From Leptodactylus fallax (Eukaryota; Chordata; Amphibia; Anura; Leptodactylidae), in NCBI GenBank assembly GCA_947044405.1, contig CAMRHE010000035.1, positions 9,521,501-9,585,500 of the forward strand: a stretch of 64,000 bases of DNA. The letters run 5' to 3'. Below, in pieces: positions 45,373 to 57,106 of this stretch. Numbering within the stretch: the stretch's first letter is position 1; the number at the start of each line of letters is the position of its first letter. Below the pieces are notes generated by a model, which worked only from the letters and a program-made list of their open reading frames with translations, searched no databases and had not been told where the DNA came from. The position numbers and the translations under genes are program-made.

Positions 45373-45534
45373 GTGCTGGACGTTAGCAGAGAAGGTAAAG
45401 AAGAAGTGTTCTATGGGCCTACACTACCATTTGCCTCTAATGGAATAGCAACATGTTTCTTGCCTGCTCCGTACTTCACATGTCCCAATTTGCAGACTTT
45501 GCAGGTTCCACATCATAGAATAGGCACAATGTGA
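45373..45534 (+). CDS. KLHL32: Kelch-like protein 32, last coding exon and stop
   Basis: Encodes VLDVSREGKEEVFYGPTLPF, then a conserved tail ending PHHRIGTM and a TGA stop at 45532-45534. With the two preceding exons this gives 149 residues in one frame (450 bases including the stop). The tail after the last kelch blade is the part I used to separate KLHL32 from other kelch family members. The 3' untranslated region starts at 45535 and runs toward the convergent MMS22L gene. Confidence 0.87.
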   Translation: MLDVSREGKEEVFYGPTLPFASNGIATCFLPAPYFTCPNLQTLQVPHHRIGTM

Positions 45535-46247
45535 ATAATTTCTTCACAAAAATATACAGAATTGAACACAACATTTTCTTGTGGATGAAATATATAGTTA
45601 GGTAATAAAAAAAAAACACAACCTTCAAGGTTGGTGTCATTCATTTATGTTATATATAGCTGTATAACTGCAACAGCCTGTGCAAGTTGGCAAATCATTC
45701 TATAATGCCATAAGCATCAAAATATATTGTAAGCCGCTCAAGGCAGAGAATCATTGTGCCTGGAAACTTATGTATATTACTGCAAATGACTATTGACAGC
45801 ATTGTGATGCATACGGAACAGAGACTATGCAAAGATGCTACTTTCTCCACAAGTTAGAGCAAAGGTGAAGTTGTTAGACCAACACTCTCCTGCCACAATT
45901 TTTCACCTGCTCTGCTATATTTTTATGCTTCTGTACACTTTCACACTTTACTTTAAGAACAAATGACTTTTTAAAGGGCAATAGACTGATGACAAGAATC
46001 TAAACATATGCAACTGAATGGATGTATGTGGATAAGCAAAGAGAATGTCAAACACAAGAAATCCCTGTTATTTCAAGACATGTAAATATTCATCTATTCT
46101 GGGCTACAGACTAACTCTGCAATGCTTTCACAAAGAAGAGAAGAAATATAAAAAGGAACTGTGATAAAGAGGTATAAAGCTATGGCATTTCTGAACCATC
46201 AACTTTGCTGCTAATAAGTTATTGAACAGTGCACCCAAGTGCAAAGA

Positions 46248-46253
46248 AATAAA
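46248..46253 (+). promoter_or_regulatory. Candidate KLHL32 polyadenylation signal
   Basis: AATAAA 714 bases after the KLHL32 stop, followed within 30 bases by a T-containing region. An earlier AATAAA at 45604 is followed at once by an A-run and is less convincing. Confidence 0.4.
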
Positions 46254-46977
46254 AGCATTGTTCAACAATACAGCCTATATTGTCCTTAATCTGGAACATT
46301 CACAACCCCACAGAGGTGAATTTCTAAATCTACATATTTCACATACAGTGTGTTACGAATACCATGGCTATATCCAGAAGTTTCATTAAAATGCAAATTT
46401 TAATTAAAATGGGGGAGGGGTTGCAACAGTTTCTCCATTTACAAAAATAAATTTCCATGTTTCCAAAATAGGAAAGAAACTAAGTCGAACAAAAGTACTA
46501 TATATTACATTGGTGAAATTTGGAACACAGTATTGCAATGAAGAGCACATTAGAGTGTTAAATAAACAGTTTTAGCAAAGTTTTAGTCAAATTAAAGCTT
46601 GCTGCATCAGGAGAAGTATGTATTTTCATGTATTTGGAATGTACAGATCTGCGTAGGCTGCATTTGAGCCTTCACTCAGATGTATATATGTCTGCACGTT
46701 TTCCCATCCACATGGACAAGCCCTTCAATATTGGGCTAAAGAAAGAAATATTTTACCACAAGGTTTGCAATCCATTTTATGACTGGTGATAACATCAAAA
46801 ACATAACATTTATAGGTTTAGTGCACTGTGAGAGAAGACAGCTGAGAGAGGCAAAATATATACGCTATTGGTGCAGTAGAAAATCGGGATTTATGATAGT
46901 ACTCCACAGAAGTACAACAAAATTAAGATCCATACACAAAGTACTCTGCAGATACAATATGTAGACATATATTTACA

Positions 46978-46980
<3 letters not shown>

Positions 46981-47034
<54 letters not shown>
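46981..47034. repeat. (TA)22 (CA)5 compound microsatellite
   Basis: Dinucleotide repeat 170 bases downstream of the MMS22L stop, within its expected 3' untranslated region, where it would be transcribed as UA/UG-rich RNA. Confidence 0.95.
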
Positions 47035-47203
47035 ACTTCTGGGGGAGATGTAAAGTGTTATCAGAGATCCTGTTTAAAATCAAAAGCAATATTTTCTTTA
47101 GGGACATGAACCAGGGCTTACACAATATAGACACCCTCTGGAATGCAACTTTTACGGAATGTGATAGTTCTGTTAAAGCAGTGTTGTGGGCATTCCTCAA
47201 AGG

Positions 47204-47285
47204 CTAACATCTTTCATTTTCTAGTGTCCGCAGCTCATCTTGTCCATGTTCACCCAAGTGTGACAGCAATCTTCTGTAAGCCTCC
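47204..47285 (-). CDS. MMS22L: MMS22L, last coding exon
   Basis: MMS22L works with TONSL at stalled or broken replication forks and promotes RAD51 loading. This exon encodes the C-terminus: EAYRRLLSHLGEHGQDELRT, then LENERC and a TAG stop at 47204-47206. The acceptor TTCCATAG precedes it on the - strand. Its first base completes an Arg codon begun in the exon at 49822, which joins the reading frames exactly. Together the seven exons here give 349 residues, the C-terminal part of a protein of about 1240 residues in human. Confidence 0.9.
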
Positions 47286-47998
47286 CTATGGAAGGGCAAA
47301 AAATTGGTTAAAAACAGAAATATCTTTCTTACAAACAAAAGCTAGGCGTGAAAGTAGAAGAGACTGGTTTTCTATTTATTTTAGCTGATCTTTAAAGGGT
47401 CTTACTTACCAGTGTATTTGTCTGCAATTTTCTGCCCTTCAACTTACAGTATTTCCTGCAACCCACTGTACATTACTACTGCAGGTTGTCATGCCAGTTG
47501 GTAAATGTACAGAGGTTTTGTAGATCTAAATCAAAGTAACATGTGCACCACATAAAGAGGCAGATGTCAGCATCTGTAGATATTGGCTCTCCCCTACATG
47601 CGGATACCAATGTATACAATAGGTACATTGTATGGAGAGTTCACACACTGAATATTTGTTCTGGAATTTCAGTAGTGGAATCTGCACTGAAATCCTTCAA
47701 CAAAAATATAGCACAAACCTCATTCACTCACAGTATGAAAAAATCTGCAGCAAATTTTCAGATCCATGGATTTTCACTATGGATTTTAAACAGAATGCAA
47801 TGTATTCGCATACAGTTTGCCCAAATCGGCCCTTTACAAAAAAGCTTTGGAATAGCAAAAAGATAACACATATAGAAGCAAAACTAGATCATCTCTCAAC
47901 ATTAGACAGAGAAATGCACTTTGGCATTCCAAGATTTTGGTAAGATTGTTGGCCAACAAAGAAAAGGGAAAACACCAACACATACAACATGATTCATG
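47286..47998. other. MMS22L intron, no feature recognised
   Basis: Intronic sequence without supported repeats or exons. Confidence 0.45.
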
Positions 47999-48141
47999 CC
48001 AGGGCTACACTGTGACGTTTTGTAGCGCTACAGCTGCAGTACAAATGAATGCATTGAGTTTTATGCAATTTTGTGGGCTGCAGCTGTAGCTCAATAGCTA
48101 AAATCAATTCGTAGTGCTACAAAACATTGCAGTGTAGCCGT
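47999..48141. mobile_element. Short MITE, 143 bp
   Basis: Ends AGGGCTACACTGTGACGTTT and the inverse of CATTGCAGTGTAGCCGTG; the inverted region extends to TGTAGCGCTAC and GTAGTGCTACA. No coding capacity. Confidence 0.8.
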
Positions 48142-48822
48142 GACCTACTCAATACAACCACAGCTGCATTAAACAGCTCTGCCTACACATTAAAACTTGA
48201 TTTTCTGGGCAGCCAACATTGCACTTTGACACAAAAAGGTATGCTCAATATGTCACATGACTCCCAAAAAAAAAAAAAAAAAAAAGCATATAAGTGGTTT
48301 AGATACATGTTGGTGGTGGTAGACTACCTTTAGTCCATACACAATGTTTTGTTTTTTTTAATACATATTTTTGACAGGTGCGCTTTTTTTAAGACTAGTT
48401 TTACTGATACAATGTAGGTGCACCACCTTGTTAAATATTGTGCACATGCATTATTTAGTGTAGATGCACGTTTATAAGCTATGTGCACTTGGCCCCCTTT
48501 TTTTTTTTTTTTTTTTTTGTTTAAAAAGGCACAATTGCCCCATCTAACAATCTGACCTGACGCTGCGCATATACTGGAGTGCATTTAAGCCTTTTTTGCT
48601 CATTTTTAAAAAGGAGCAAGTGATTAATACAGTGTGAAAAGGATCTTCCTTTAGGCTAAAAAGCAAAAAGTAGCAAGGGCAGCATAACATCTGGGAAAAA
48701 AAAAGATGCAACTGCTTCATAAATAAAGTACAGGGCAGAAAAAAAAAAAAAAAAACACAGAAAGGAGCAGCTTACGCCAAAAAAGGTGCAAGGAGCTTAA
48801 TAAGTGTGCCCTGTGTGTTTAA
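48142..48822. other. MMS22L intron with homopolymer runs
   Basis: A-runs at about 48267-48285 and 48740-48757 and a T-run at 48498-48518. Nothing else supported. Confidence 0.5.
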
Positions 48823-49371
48823 AGGGATTCTATAATTAAAAAAATTGATTTTTAACTAACAGCATGTCGGAATAGCCTTTAAAGAGACTCTTCTTCGTTC
48901 CCCCTGTGTTCAAAGCACTGGCTCGTCATAGGTTTCCAGCGCCGCCCCTCTCTCCTGCTCATGACACATCTCCTCCTCTTCACTCCTCTTACACAAGATC
49001 ACCGCAAAATGGCCAACGGAACAGCCGACTGCGCATGTCTTATGTAAGAAACCACCGCAAAATGGTGATGAGCATGCGCAGTCGGCTGTTCCGTCGGCCA
49101 TTTTGCGGTGGTCTTGTGTAAGAAGAGGAGTGAAAAGGAGCAGAAGAGAGAGGCGGCGCTGGAAACCTATGACGAAACAGTGATTTGAGCACGGGGGAAC
49201 GCCCCCTGTGCTTTCTGAAGACTAATTTGCATAACGAAGAAAGAAGACAAAACTCAAAAATGATGGCATGGACCTGAAAAATAAAGGTAGGAGAAGAATA
49301 GTCTTTCTAAAGGCTATTCCGACGTGCTGGTAGTTAAAAATCGATTTTTTAATGCTAGAATCCGTTTAAGG
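48823..49371. mobile_element. Long palindromic MITE, about 550 bp
   Basis: The arms mirror each other from AAAGGGATTCTATAATTAAA and TTTAATGCTAGAATCCGTTT inward, through GGAATAGCCTTTA / TAAAGGCTATTCC to a centre at about 49050 with CCGCAAAATGGCCAACGGAA / TTCCGTCGGCCATTTTGCGG. Open frames on both strands are symmetry shadows. Confidence 0.85.
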
Positions 49372-49821
49372 ACTTTCCAGTATTTTAATAATTGAAGCAA
49401 GCTCTATATACTCACACTCAAGAGACCGAGATATTTGAGCTTAGCACCGCTGTAAATTCAGCTCTGGACAAGCAGATTCATAAATACAGGCTGTTATTGA
49501 AGATTAGCACAAGATACATTTGAAAAGTTACTTTGCATGTTTCTTGTTAAAGATTAACATTCAGTAGACTTTAATAGCTAATACTAGGTTCACAATGGCG
49601 TTTGGTTTTCTGTTCTTCATCTGGAGACCTAGAGACCCTGTCCGCTTAAAAAAAATGGTTACACGCGGAAACCCGCGTGGACCCATAGACTATAATGGGG
49701 TCCACCAGGTTTCCGCCAGTTTGAAAAGTCCTCTTGCTATTGTGTAGGCAGGTAAATTTCACCAAAAGTCTACTTGTGATAACATAAAGTAAACAAAAAA
49801 CAAACACATAAGCAACTTTAC
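49372..49821. other. MMS22L intron, short dispersed repeat
   Basis: About 49580-49720 contains GACTATAATGGGGTCCACC and a short palindrome GCGGAAACCCGCGTGG, related to the repeat near 45230. Nothing else. Confidence 0.45.
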
Positions 49822-49989
49822 CTGGATGAAGCATTTCGTCCAAGACCACGTTTGTGCTCCGACTCCTTAAGGCTTTGACTGACAGTAGGTATCAGACTAC
49901 CAACAAGTGACTGGTCTAAAATAGCAAGGGTCTCCAAAGTGGAAAATATCTGATAGTCATACATTGTGATGTTTTCATGGATAAACTGT
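49822..49989 (-). CDS. MMS22L: MMS22L, second-last exon
   Basis: A 168-base exon encoding QFIHENITMYDYQIFSTLET, then LAILDQSLVGSLIPTVSQSL and KESEHKRGLGRNASS. On the - strand the acceptor is TACTTTTGCAG and the donor CATCCAG/GTAAAG. Its first base finishes an Arg codon from the exon at 51885 and its last two bases start the Arg codon finished at 47285. Helical, leucine-rich sequence typical of the alpha-solenoid-like C-terminal part of MMS22L, the region associated with TONSL contact. Confidence 0.92.
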
Positions 49990-50879
49990 CTGCAAAAGTA
50001 AATCGGAGAAACATAAAAAACAGTTTCTTATTAATCTTATTAATAAATGTTCTACTATGCAAACAGCCTTACAGCCAGACTAAAATAAAACATAAATGAT
50101 AGACGTTCTCAGTGTACATATCCAAGCATGCTAATTCTCAGCAGCCTACGAATTCATACAGCACACAATGGAAGCAGATAGCACAGTGTAGTGGTAGTGT
50201 GGTATAGTGGTACTATTGCTCAGCTTCCATTGAAGTGTTTAACACTTTTCAAGTAAATGGGAGTTGAGTTGCAATAGTGCTGTATGGCCGCTATACCGTA
50301 AATAGAGATGTCTGCTTTTGACACCATACATTGTACAGTTTAGATGCTGGGGAGAACTGCTTGGTGATGGCGCCAGGTGTTGGACCTCCACCAATTGGAT
50401 ATCGATGTCCTATCTAGAGTTGGGCAATTAATCAAATTATTAGTTTTACAGTACCTTCAAAGTAGATGGGATTCTGGCTAATACCATCCAAACATTGCAG
50501 AAGAAAAATACACAGCAGAAATGTTGCGATTTCAAAAACGCAAGCATTTTTGCAAATCGCAGCATGTCAATTATACACACAGAAACGCCGGTGTTTTTTG
50601 TATAGGTATAATAGAAGCAGAAAGTCTGCAGGAAAACTCTGCGGACTTTGTGAAAAACGCTGCAGAAAAAAAAACAAGATGCGTTTCTGCCTCGGTCTTT
50701 TCCACAGCGTTTTTCGGTTGTGGCTCCCTACGTGGGTCCTTAGCCTTAAAGACTTTGACGATTCTGTTTAACAGAATAGTCATATCGATTCTTGCCCTTT
50801 TTTCCCCGACGATTCTGGCACCCACTTACAATCAGAGCAAGTGCCATAACTGCCGGGTCTCCACTGTGTAATGCCCGCA
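49990..50879. other. MMS22L intron, no firm feature
   Basis: The segment around 50480-50760 has GC-richer repeat-like sequence (AGAAACGCCGG, TCCACAGCGTTTTTC) with mirrored open frames on both strands, probably a decayed palindromic element. Confidence 0.4.
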
Positions 50880-51870
50880 ATCAGAATTCTCCTAACTAAT
50901 CAGCAATATAACCTCTATTTTTTTTATGGCATAACCATAGCCCCCATGAAAAAAAAAAATATTGAAAGTTTCTAATTGCCCCAATTTATTTCCAGAAAAT
51001 ACATAAAAAAAAATAAAAGTCACCTGAACATTACCGGAAAATCAAAAGTATACAGTATGGTGATAACAAATATGTATATTTTTTTTTTCTTTGCTTGTTT
51101 TTTTTTTTTAACTATAGTCTCCACCAATTGGATACTAAAAACCCCCTTTTTTTTATAAAAAAAGAAAAGCATTTGTTTTTGGGTTGCCATATGCCCGAAA
51201 CCTAAAACTCCCCCTCCCCCCCCATCATTAGAGCTGTGTGATGGCTTTTTTTTTTTTTTTTTTTTTTGCAGGTCAGGTTGTTACGGATGTAGCAATACAA
51301 AATTTGTGTAATTTTTTTTTTTTTTTTAAACACGCAAAACATTTTTATGGGGAAAATGGGGTTTCTTGCTGTTTTTTTCATTTATATATTTTTTTCCATT
51401 TTTTTTTTTTTATATTTTAGAAATTTTTCCAATTCAGCCTAGGTTACTTTACCACTAGGAGGCTTGATCACCTGTACAATACACTATCATACATGTGTGC
51501 TGGAATTTATTATGATTGTTAATGAATTGTAATATGCATTCTATTAGGACATACCCCTAACACACTGTTAGGCCCCAGGTAACCCATCGGCACGTCATAA
51601 TCACACTGAAGGGGGGCCGATGGAGGAGTCAGTTTCACTGTCTGACACCCAAAATGCTGCGGTCACTATTGACTGTTGCATCATAATGGTTAAAAACAGC
51701 TGTAATTCGACAGCAAGAGCCTGGCTGTCAGTTACAGCGAGGCCCTGAGGTGATTGCACAGGCTCTGCTTCCAAGCCCACATGATCACCATCATGAACAT
51801 GTACATGGGTATATGCTAATTACCCACACTCCCCAATGTATGTGTACATGAAAAGGTGGGAAAGGGTTAA
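50880..51870. mobile_element. Dispersed non-coding repeat ending GGGAAAGGGTTAA
   Basis: AT-rich left part with long T-runs (51245-51267), then a GC-richer right part (51590-51870) with GGTCACTATTGACTG and TGTACATGGGTATATGC. It shares phrases with 35935-36311 and 61676-64000. It stops 14 bases from the donor-side edge of the MMS22L exon at 51885. Confidence 0.6.
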
Positions 51871-51884
51871 AGCATTGAGTTTAC

Positions 51885-51981
51885 CTTAAATTTGCTGTGA
51901 AACGTGTTGCAGCATCTCCTTGTGGTACAGCCTGACAGCATTCAACCATGTGCTGTAATGCATCTGTAGAAAGTTTCTTCA
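51885..51981 (-). CDS. MMS22L: MMS22L, third-last exon in the window order
   Basis: A 97-base exon encoding (V)KKLSTDALQHMVECCQAV and PQGDAATRFTANL. The acceptor is TTTGTACATTCAG and the donor TTTAAG/GTAAAC. A nearer AG (CTACAG, nine codons further in) exists but would drop conserved residues. The choice of 51981 also gives perfect phase with the exon at 53420: the split codon GTG reads Val. A repeat begins only about 14 bases beyond its donor side. Confidence 0.9.
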
Positions 51982-53419
51982 CTGAATGTACAAAGCAGAA
52001 ATTACCCACCTCAATTACATATCTGCATTTATGGCAATATGTTGTACAACATCCCTAATGTATACACATATACATTTTGGGAATAATTTGAGTCACAGAT
52101 GAAAAGTAAACTTACACAATGACAGTTGCAATTTCCTATTAAAAGGCAGGAGTCAGTCACAAATTATGCATTATGGAGATTGTAAAGTGCATTTTTAAAG
52201 GGAACAAGTCAGGTGGATTTTCCCCACAAAACTATCTCCAGTGTGTGCAAATAATGACATTTCCAATGGTGCCCTTTGCTATGCTTTGTGTTGCTGAAAA
52301 GTCAAGTTATAAGCTTTAAAAATCCTAGACTGGCATAAACAAATTTACCCTAACTAGTCACAGGGTGGGGAGCAGCTTCATCTTGTCATACAGTCATCGC
52401 ACTAAATCACAACCGGCAGTTAGGTAGGGTTTCAGGATATCAGAAGGCGAGGGACATTTCAGTCACACCTCACAGGGTGTGATTTAGTGTGATGACTGCA
52501 TGGCCAGATGAGGCAGCTGCCTGCCCCCATGACCATTTAAGGTACATTTTAACTGAAAGGTTTTAAAAGTTTTACAACTTTTCAGCAACAGAAAGCTTAG
52601 TTAAGGACACAATAAGAAAGGTAGACCGCAACTGGAATGTGTGACGACAAAAGCTTAGAAGGCATAGGACATATGCAAGCACATGTGTGTCAATCATCCA
52701 TAACACTAAAAGTACCTGCCATTTTATTCCACAAAACAGCTGATGGTACACATCAAAGTAACACCCAACCCACATGGATACAAGGATTTTGTAGTCTGCC
52801 ATCTTTCTCCAGTGTACACTGCTGGTGCCATCACTTCCCCAGACTAGCAAGAGGCAGCCAGCTGTCCACATGATATAATAGAAAATGTCTTTAGACTAGG
52901 CCACATTCTTCTATAATTCTATTACCAGTCATCCAGGCATTACAATTTGGTCCATGTCATAGTAACCCATATCTTTAGGCCTCATTGTCATAGACGTATC
53001 TGCTCGGTAATTTACATCAAACCCAAGAGTGGGGCCAATACACAGAACAGATTCCATTGTCGGTTGCAAAATACTGATCAGAATACTGCTTGTGAACATG
53101 CACTTACACTTGGCTATTTCTCCTGCTTCAAGAACTGACTGTTCTCTAGCTGTCAAATTTATTTTACCAATTGACAGGTGCCATTGAAATAAGATAGTTA
53201 ATGTTATTCACTTCACCTGGTTTTAATGTTATGGCTGATTGGAGTACAAGTGTATGTCCATATACCTTTGATGTCTGCGTGTATAAAGAAAGCTCAGATC
53301 TGTGATCTCAGTAGGAGGACTGCAGTAACACACAGTTTGCAGACTGTAAATCTGATGTCTTAATAAACCCATTTAACAGCAGGCCACAGTGTCTTTCCTG
53401 TTATATTTATTTAACTTAC
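51982..53419. other. MMS22L intron, possible short elements
   Basis: About 52195-52565 is a repeat-like block beginning AAAGGGAACAAGTCAGG and containing inverted phrases (AGTCATCGCACTAAATCAC and GTGATTTAGTGTGATGACTG), so probably a MITE. The rest shows no supported feature. Confidence 0.5.
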
Positions 53420-53586
53420 CCTGAGGCTCATTGACCAATATAAAGCACTTTAGAATAGATGGGAGAAGAAAATCAACATCTGCAACATCAACTGTCTTGG
53501 TTCTGTGGAAAACATCCACTATAAATGTCAGAATGGTGGCTAAACGCGGAGGTGGTGCATGACCTTTGAACTGCAGGTAGCAATCT
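53420..53586 (-). CDS. MMS22L: MMS22L internal exon
   Basis: A 167-base exon encoding DCYLQFKGHAPPPRLATILT, then FIVDVFHRTKTVDVADVDFL and LPSILKCFILVNEPQ. Acceptor TTTGTTTTAG, donor CTCAGG/GTAAGT on the - strand. It begins with the last base of an Arg codon from the exon at 53848 and ends with the first base of the Val codon completed at 51981. No frame lesion. Confidence 0.92.
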
Positions 53587-53847
53587 CTAAAACAAAAAGT
53601 CAGGAGAGAAGACATTTCAAGTAGTATTTTAATGCTGTGTTTTTATAGTAAAAGTCGATATATTTGTTGCTTTGTGTTTTAGTTTCATAATGTCATAACA
53701 AATATTAGGGGGACAAGACTGGTGTCTTGGCTTACAAAGGATAATCTTCATACATATATAAATTATGTCAATTGTCATTTTATCAATACAATTAGATGGA
53801 TGATCCCCATTGTATTTCATAAAGAGTGTTGATCTAAGTCTACTCAC

Positions 53848-54053
53848 CGTATGACTTCCATTACAGTCCTTCTTAGATTGGTTGTGTGTGGACTTTGAAC
53901 AGAATCACACAAAGCTAGTAGCACAGGGTGACTTCCGGATGCAGGAGCAGCACTGGGAAGAAACCTTCCAAAGTATTGCTGAATAGTCATTTTAAGCTGC
54001 TGTTTTACATATGCAGCTTGGCCCTGTGACTGACGAGATATGATGGACAGGCC
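53848..54053 (-). CDS. MMS22L: MMS22L internal exon
   Basis: A 206-base exon encoding GLSIISRQSQGQAAYVKQQL, then KMTIQQYFGRFLPSAAPASG and SHPVLLALCDSVQSPHTTNL up to RRTVMEVI. The acceptor ACATTTCAG and the donor ATACG/GTGAGT are canonical. The segment QQYFGRFLP is a conserved MMS22L landmark. It starts in phase 0 and leaves two bases of an Arg codon for the next exon. Confidence 0.93.
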
Positions 54054-55034
54054 CTGAAATGTAAAATATTAACTTGTTACCATTCTAGCATTTTATACAG
54101 AAATACTGCTGGGATATGACAGCCTAGGACTGTGTATTAACCAACCACACACCTTTATCTGAGCATGGAGATTACAAATTGTCTAGCTTTACTTAAAGAG
54201 GACCTGTCAGCACATACAAAATACTAAATGACATCACTTGACTGCCACTATATATTTAAAAAGAAATCTGTCCACCTGTTCAAAACATATGGACTCCAGC
54301 AGGTTATATGTCAATTAACTGTTGCTCTTCAATGGTGCATTTTTATTTTCTGATGGTGAATTTTACTACATAAAAGCATACAGGTCTGTGAATAGCACCT
54401 GTCCATCATTCATCTATGTCACTAGATACACGGTGGAAGTACTCTTTTGAAAATACATTCTTTATTATAGAACTTTAATAACCTCATGAGCAGTCAATGA
54501 GTAAAATAATAAGAAATTACTTTCCTGTTCATGTTTTTTAAACTGGGTGTGCCAGCAATGTGATATTGCCAAAAAGCAGAGTGTCATTTTAAAGCAAGCA
54601 ATGTCAATGTGCCTGACTTTGAAGTGCACATTCTGAATTTACACGAATACTTCACTGCACCCTTGGACTGTCCATGCAGGTTGAACTGACTTTTTATACA
54701 ATTTATAAGGCGTATATTACACATTCATTCTTTATTGGCAGCTAAGAAACGGATTCACGTGGCTTTGGCTCAAAACATTGCATCAAAGAGTGCATGTGAT
54801 ATTTCAGCTTAATAGTACAATTCTGCAATAAAAAAAACCCTTTATATGGCTCTGCCTATACAGAAGGAAATTTTCCTAAAGACAGCTAAGGTAAAGAAGG
54901 AATAAAAAAAAAAACACAAGGTAATTACAAGTATTTATATCTCATCATTAAAACATTTTTTTAGGCTATTTCTGGTCACCGGTTTTTGGAAGAAACTAAT
55001 ATAATCAGAGCAATAGTGCATTTGAGATCTACAC
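54054..55034. other. MMS22L intron, no feature recognised
   Basis: AT-rich intron. A repeat-like start AAAGAGGACCTGTCAGCAC near 54196 may be the end of a MITE, but no partner end was found. Confidence 0.45.
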
Positions 55035-55204
55035 CTGGAGAAAGAGAGGGAGGGACTCCCGAATCGCAGAGAGCATGGCTGGCAGCAAACCCTTATCTTG
55101 CTGGAACAATGCATGTGGCAAAAGCAGGTAATCGATGATGCGGAAGAGGAGCTGCTGTGCTTTGGAAGTGGCCAAAATCAATGCCCAGTACCGTACAAGA
55201 TATC
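55035..55204 (-). CDS. MMS22L: MMS22L internal exon
   Basis: A 170-base exon encoding (G)YLVRYWALILATSKAQQLL, then FRIIDYLLLPHALFQQDKGL and LPAMLSAIRESLPLFLQ. Acceptor CTGCTTTCCAG, donor CTCCAG/GTGTAG. The opening Gly codon is split with the exon at 59181. Of all the exons in the window this one most clearly identifies MMS22L. Confidence 0.94.
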
Positions 55205-57104
55205 CTGGAAAGCAGACAACAAACAAGATAAAATAGCAGCAAACAAACTCCCCATTTAGCATGCCCCCAGGAGCCAATCACAGGGACTCGTTATGTAGTT
55301 GAAACATACTTTGTTTAAAGACAAGTGTAGTGCTGAGAGTAGATCAGTAGAGATAGTAACAGGCAAACAGATGACGCCTGGCAGCTGTTTAGGTTTTCTC
55401 AGCACTAACTTGCCAAAGCCTTGTCAATGGATTAACTTCTAGTTGTTACAATTCACATTTATAAACTGGAAAAAAAAAGATACTTAATACCTTTTCATAA
55501 CATTTCATGGTGTGATCCACTCATAATAAATACAAGCAAGCCAAGACATAGAAGGAAAATACGAATGCCACGTTTTTTTAGGCTGTGAGCGTGCAGAACT
55601 GTGGTGGCAATACGCCAAACCAAAGACTCTGACTCTTCTTATTTTTCCACAGCCCCACTCAGACTCATAGCCAGCCAGAAGCAGTAAAGTTCCTTTAATT
55701 CAAGAACAAACTAGTGATAAGTTGACAAAAAAATGCTAAGGGAAAAAGTGCATATGAGAGGCATGTTTAGCAGTCAACATTCACTAAACAAGAGGTACAC
55801 TACACAAAAATATCCTCGGAGAGCCCATTTATAGAGCTCATATTGATATATTTTTTTGTCAACAAGTGTATTTTGAATCCAGGTAACTTTTTTCAGACTC
55901 CACCTAAAACTACCCCTGACTGTGACCCTGCAACCATGTAGGTGCAAGTGATATCTAAGTTCTAGGACTTCTGTCTGTACACAATCAAATAGCATCTCTC
56001 TCTCATCTCAGTCTGGGGACTAACCTCACACAAAAGGAAATAATTTCTTTCTGCAGAAAGCTCTAGAAAACCAGCATTTTTACTGATTTTTATTAATGTT
56101 GTTTGGAGGCCAGTTTTAGAGGTTTGAAGAGACTTAGGCTACATACACATGCCAGAGTTTGCTGTCCAAGCGGGGCTCAGGGATCTGTGACTATCTGATA
56201 ATTACAGAGCATGTCCTATTCTGCTCCATGATATCGGATTGGAACAAGATGGTAACCCCCCCCCCCCATAGAAATGTATTAAGGAAGGCACTCTGATCAC
56301 ACATATGTGTGTGATTTCCGTTTAATTCCGTATATAAAAATAAATAAATAAAAAAAAAGGCACCCACTAAGCCTGCACACTCAGTTGTGTGCATGAGGCC
56401 TTCGATATTTCACACTTCAACCTCATGAGATATAAAGTTTGACAAAACACTTCTGAGTTTTCTATAAATGAACAGATCCGGATGGGGGAAAAAGGCAAAA
56501 TCATTTGGATAAAGTTTATCTAGGGCTATGATATTGACTGATGTAGCCTCTTCACTACCTACCATGCACAGCACCATACACTGTATATTGGTTGTCCTTG
56601 GTATTGCAGTTCAACGGCATTCATTCGAATAAAACTGAGCTGAAGCATGGTATGGACCAATGCCCTTGATGGCCTTTAAAGCCCTGCCTGAGAAGTGAAC
56701 TGGAGCTCAATATCCTGGGTAAACACTTTAAAAGCTATATTTTGTGAAGTCTTTTGCCCTTTGAACGCGCTATACTTAAGATTATACTATGCCCTGTACT
56801 GAGTTCAGAAAAAGTTGAAAACTGGAATAGAAGGAAAGGGAGCTGGGTGAGTGAACTCAAACTACTTCAGGTTACACTATGCCCTATGCAAGCGGGTAAA
56901 AGAATACAAATTTTTGCTACGGTAAATCAAATGACATAAAATTAGAAAAAACTAAGCAACATGAATTATGAAGGAAAAACAAAACCACAAAACAATTTTA
57001 TTATATGGTATGGATCAGTAATTCTGTATGTGGAGTATAAAAAAAATAAAAAATAATGTTTGCTTGCCTGTTCCTTAAAGCCTCTAATCACTACTGTGAT
57101 CATA
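55205..57104. other. MMS22L intron, no firm feature
   Basis: AT-rich. A C-run at 56260-56269 and A-runs near 56345. No exon supported: none of the open frames here has flanking splice sites and family sequence. Confidence 0.5.
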
Positions 57105-57106
57105 TA

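Larger units (their letters stand above)
45535..47203. other. Interval between the convergent KLHL32 and MMS22L stop codons
   Basis: Holds the 3' untranslated regions of both genes. On the + strand, AATAAA occurs at 45604-45609 and 46248-46253, the latter in a more normal context. On the - strand ATTAAA at 46399-46404 is the only signal-like hexamer I found. If both distal signals are used the transcripts could overlap or nearly touch. Confidence 0.55.

Noticed and set aside
48906..49121. Open frames on both strands near 49000
   Set aside because: Shadows of a palindromic MITE, no splice context.
51238..51420. Phe-rich open frame
   Set aside because: Encoded by long T-runs in an AT-rich repeat.
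51885..51970. Alternative acceptor CTACAG for the MMS22L exon
   Set aside because: It would lose conserved residues and break phase with the exon at 53420.
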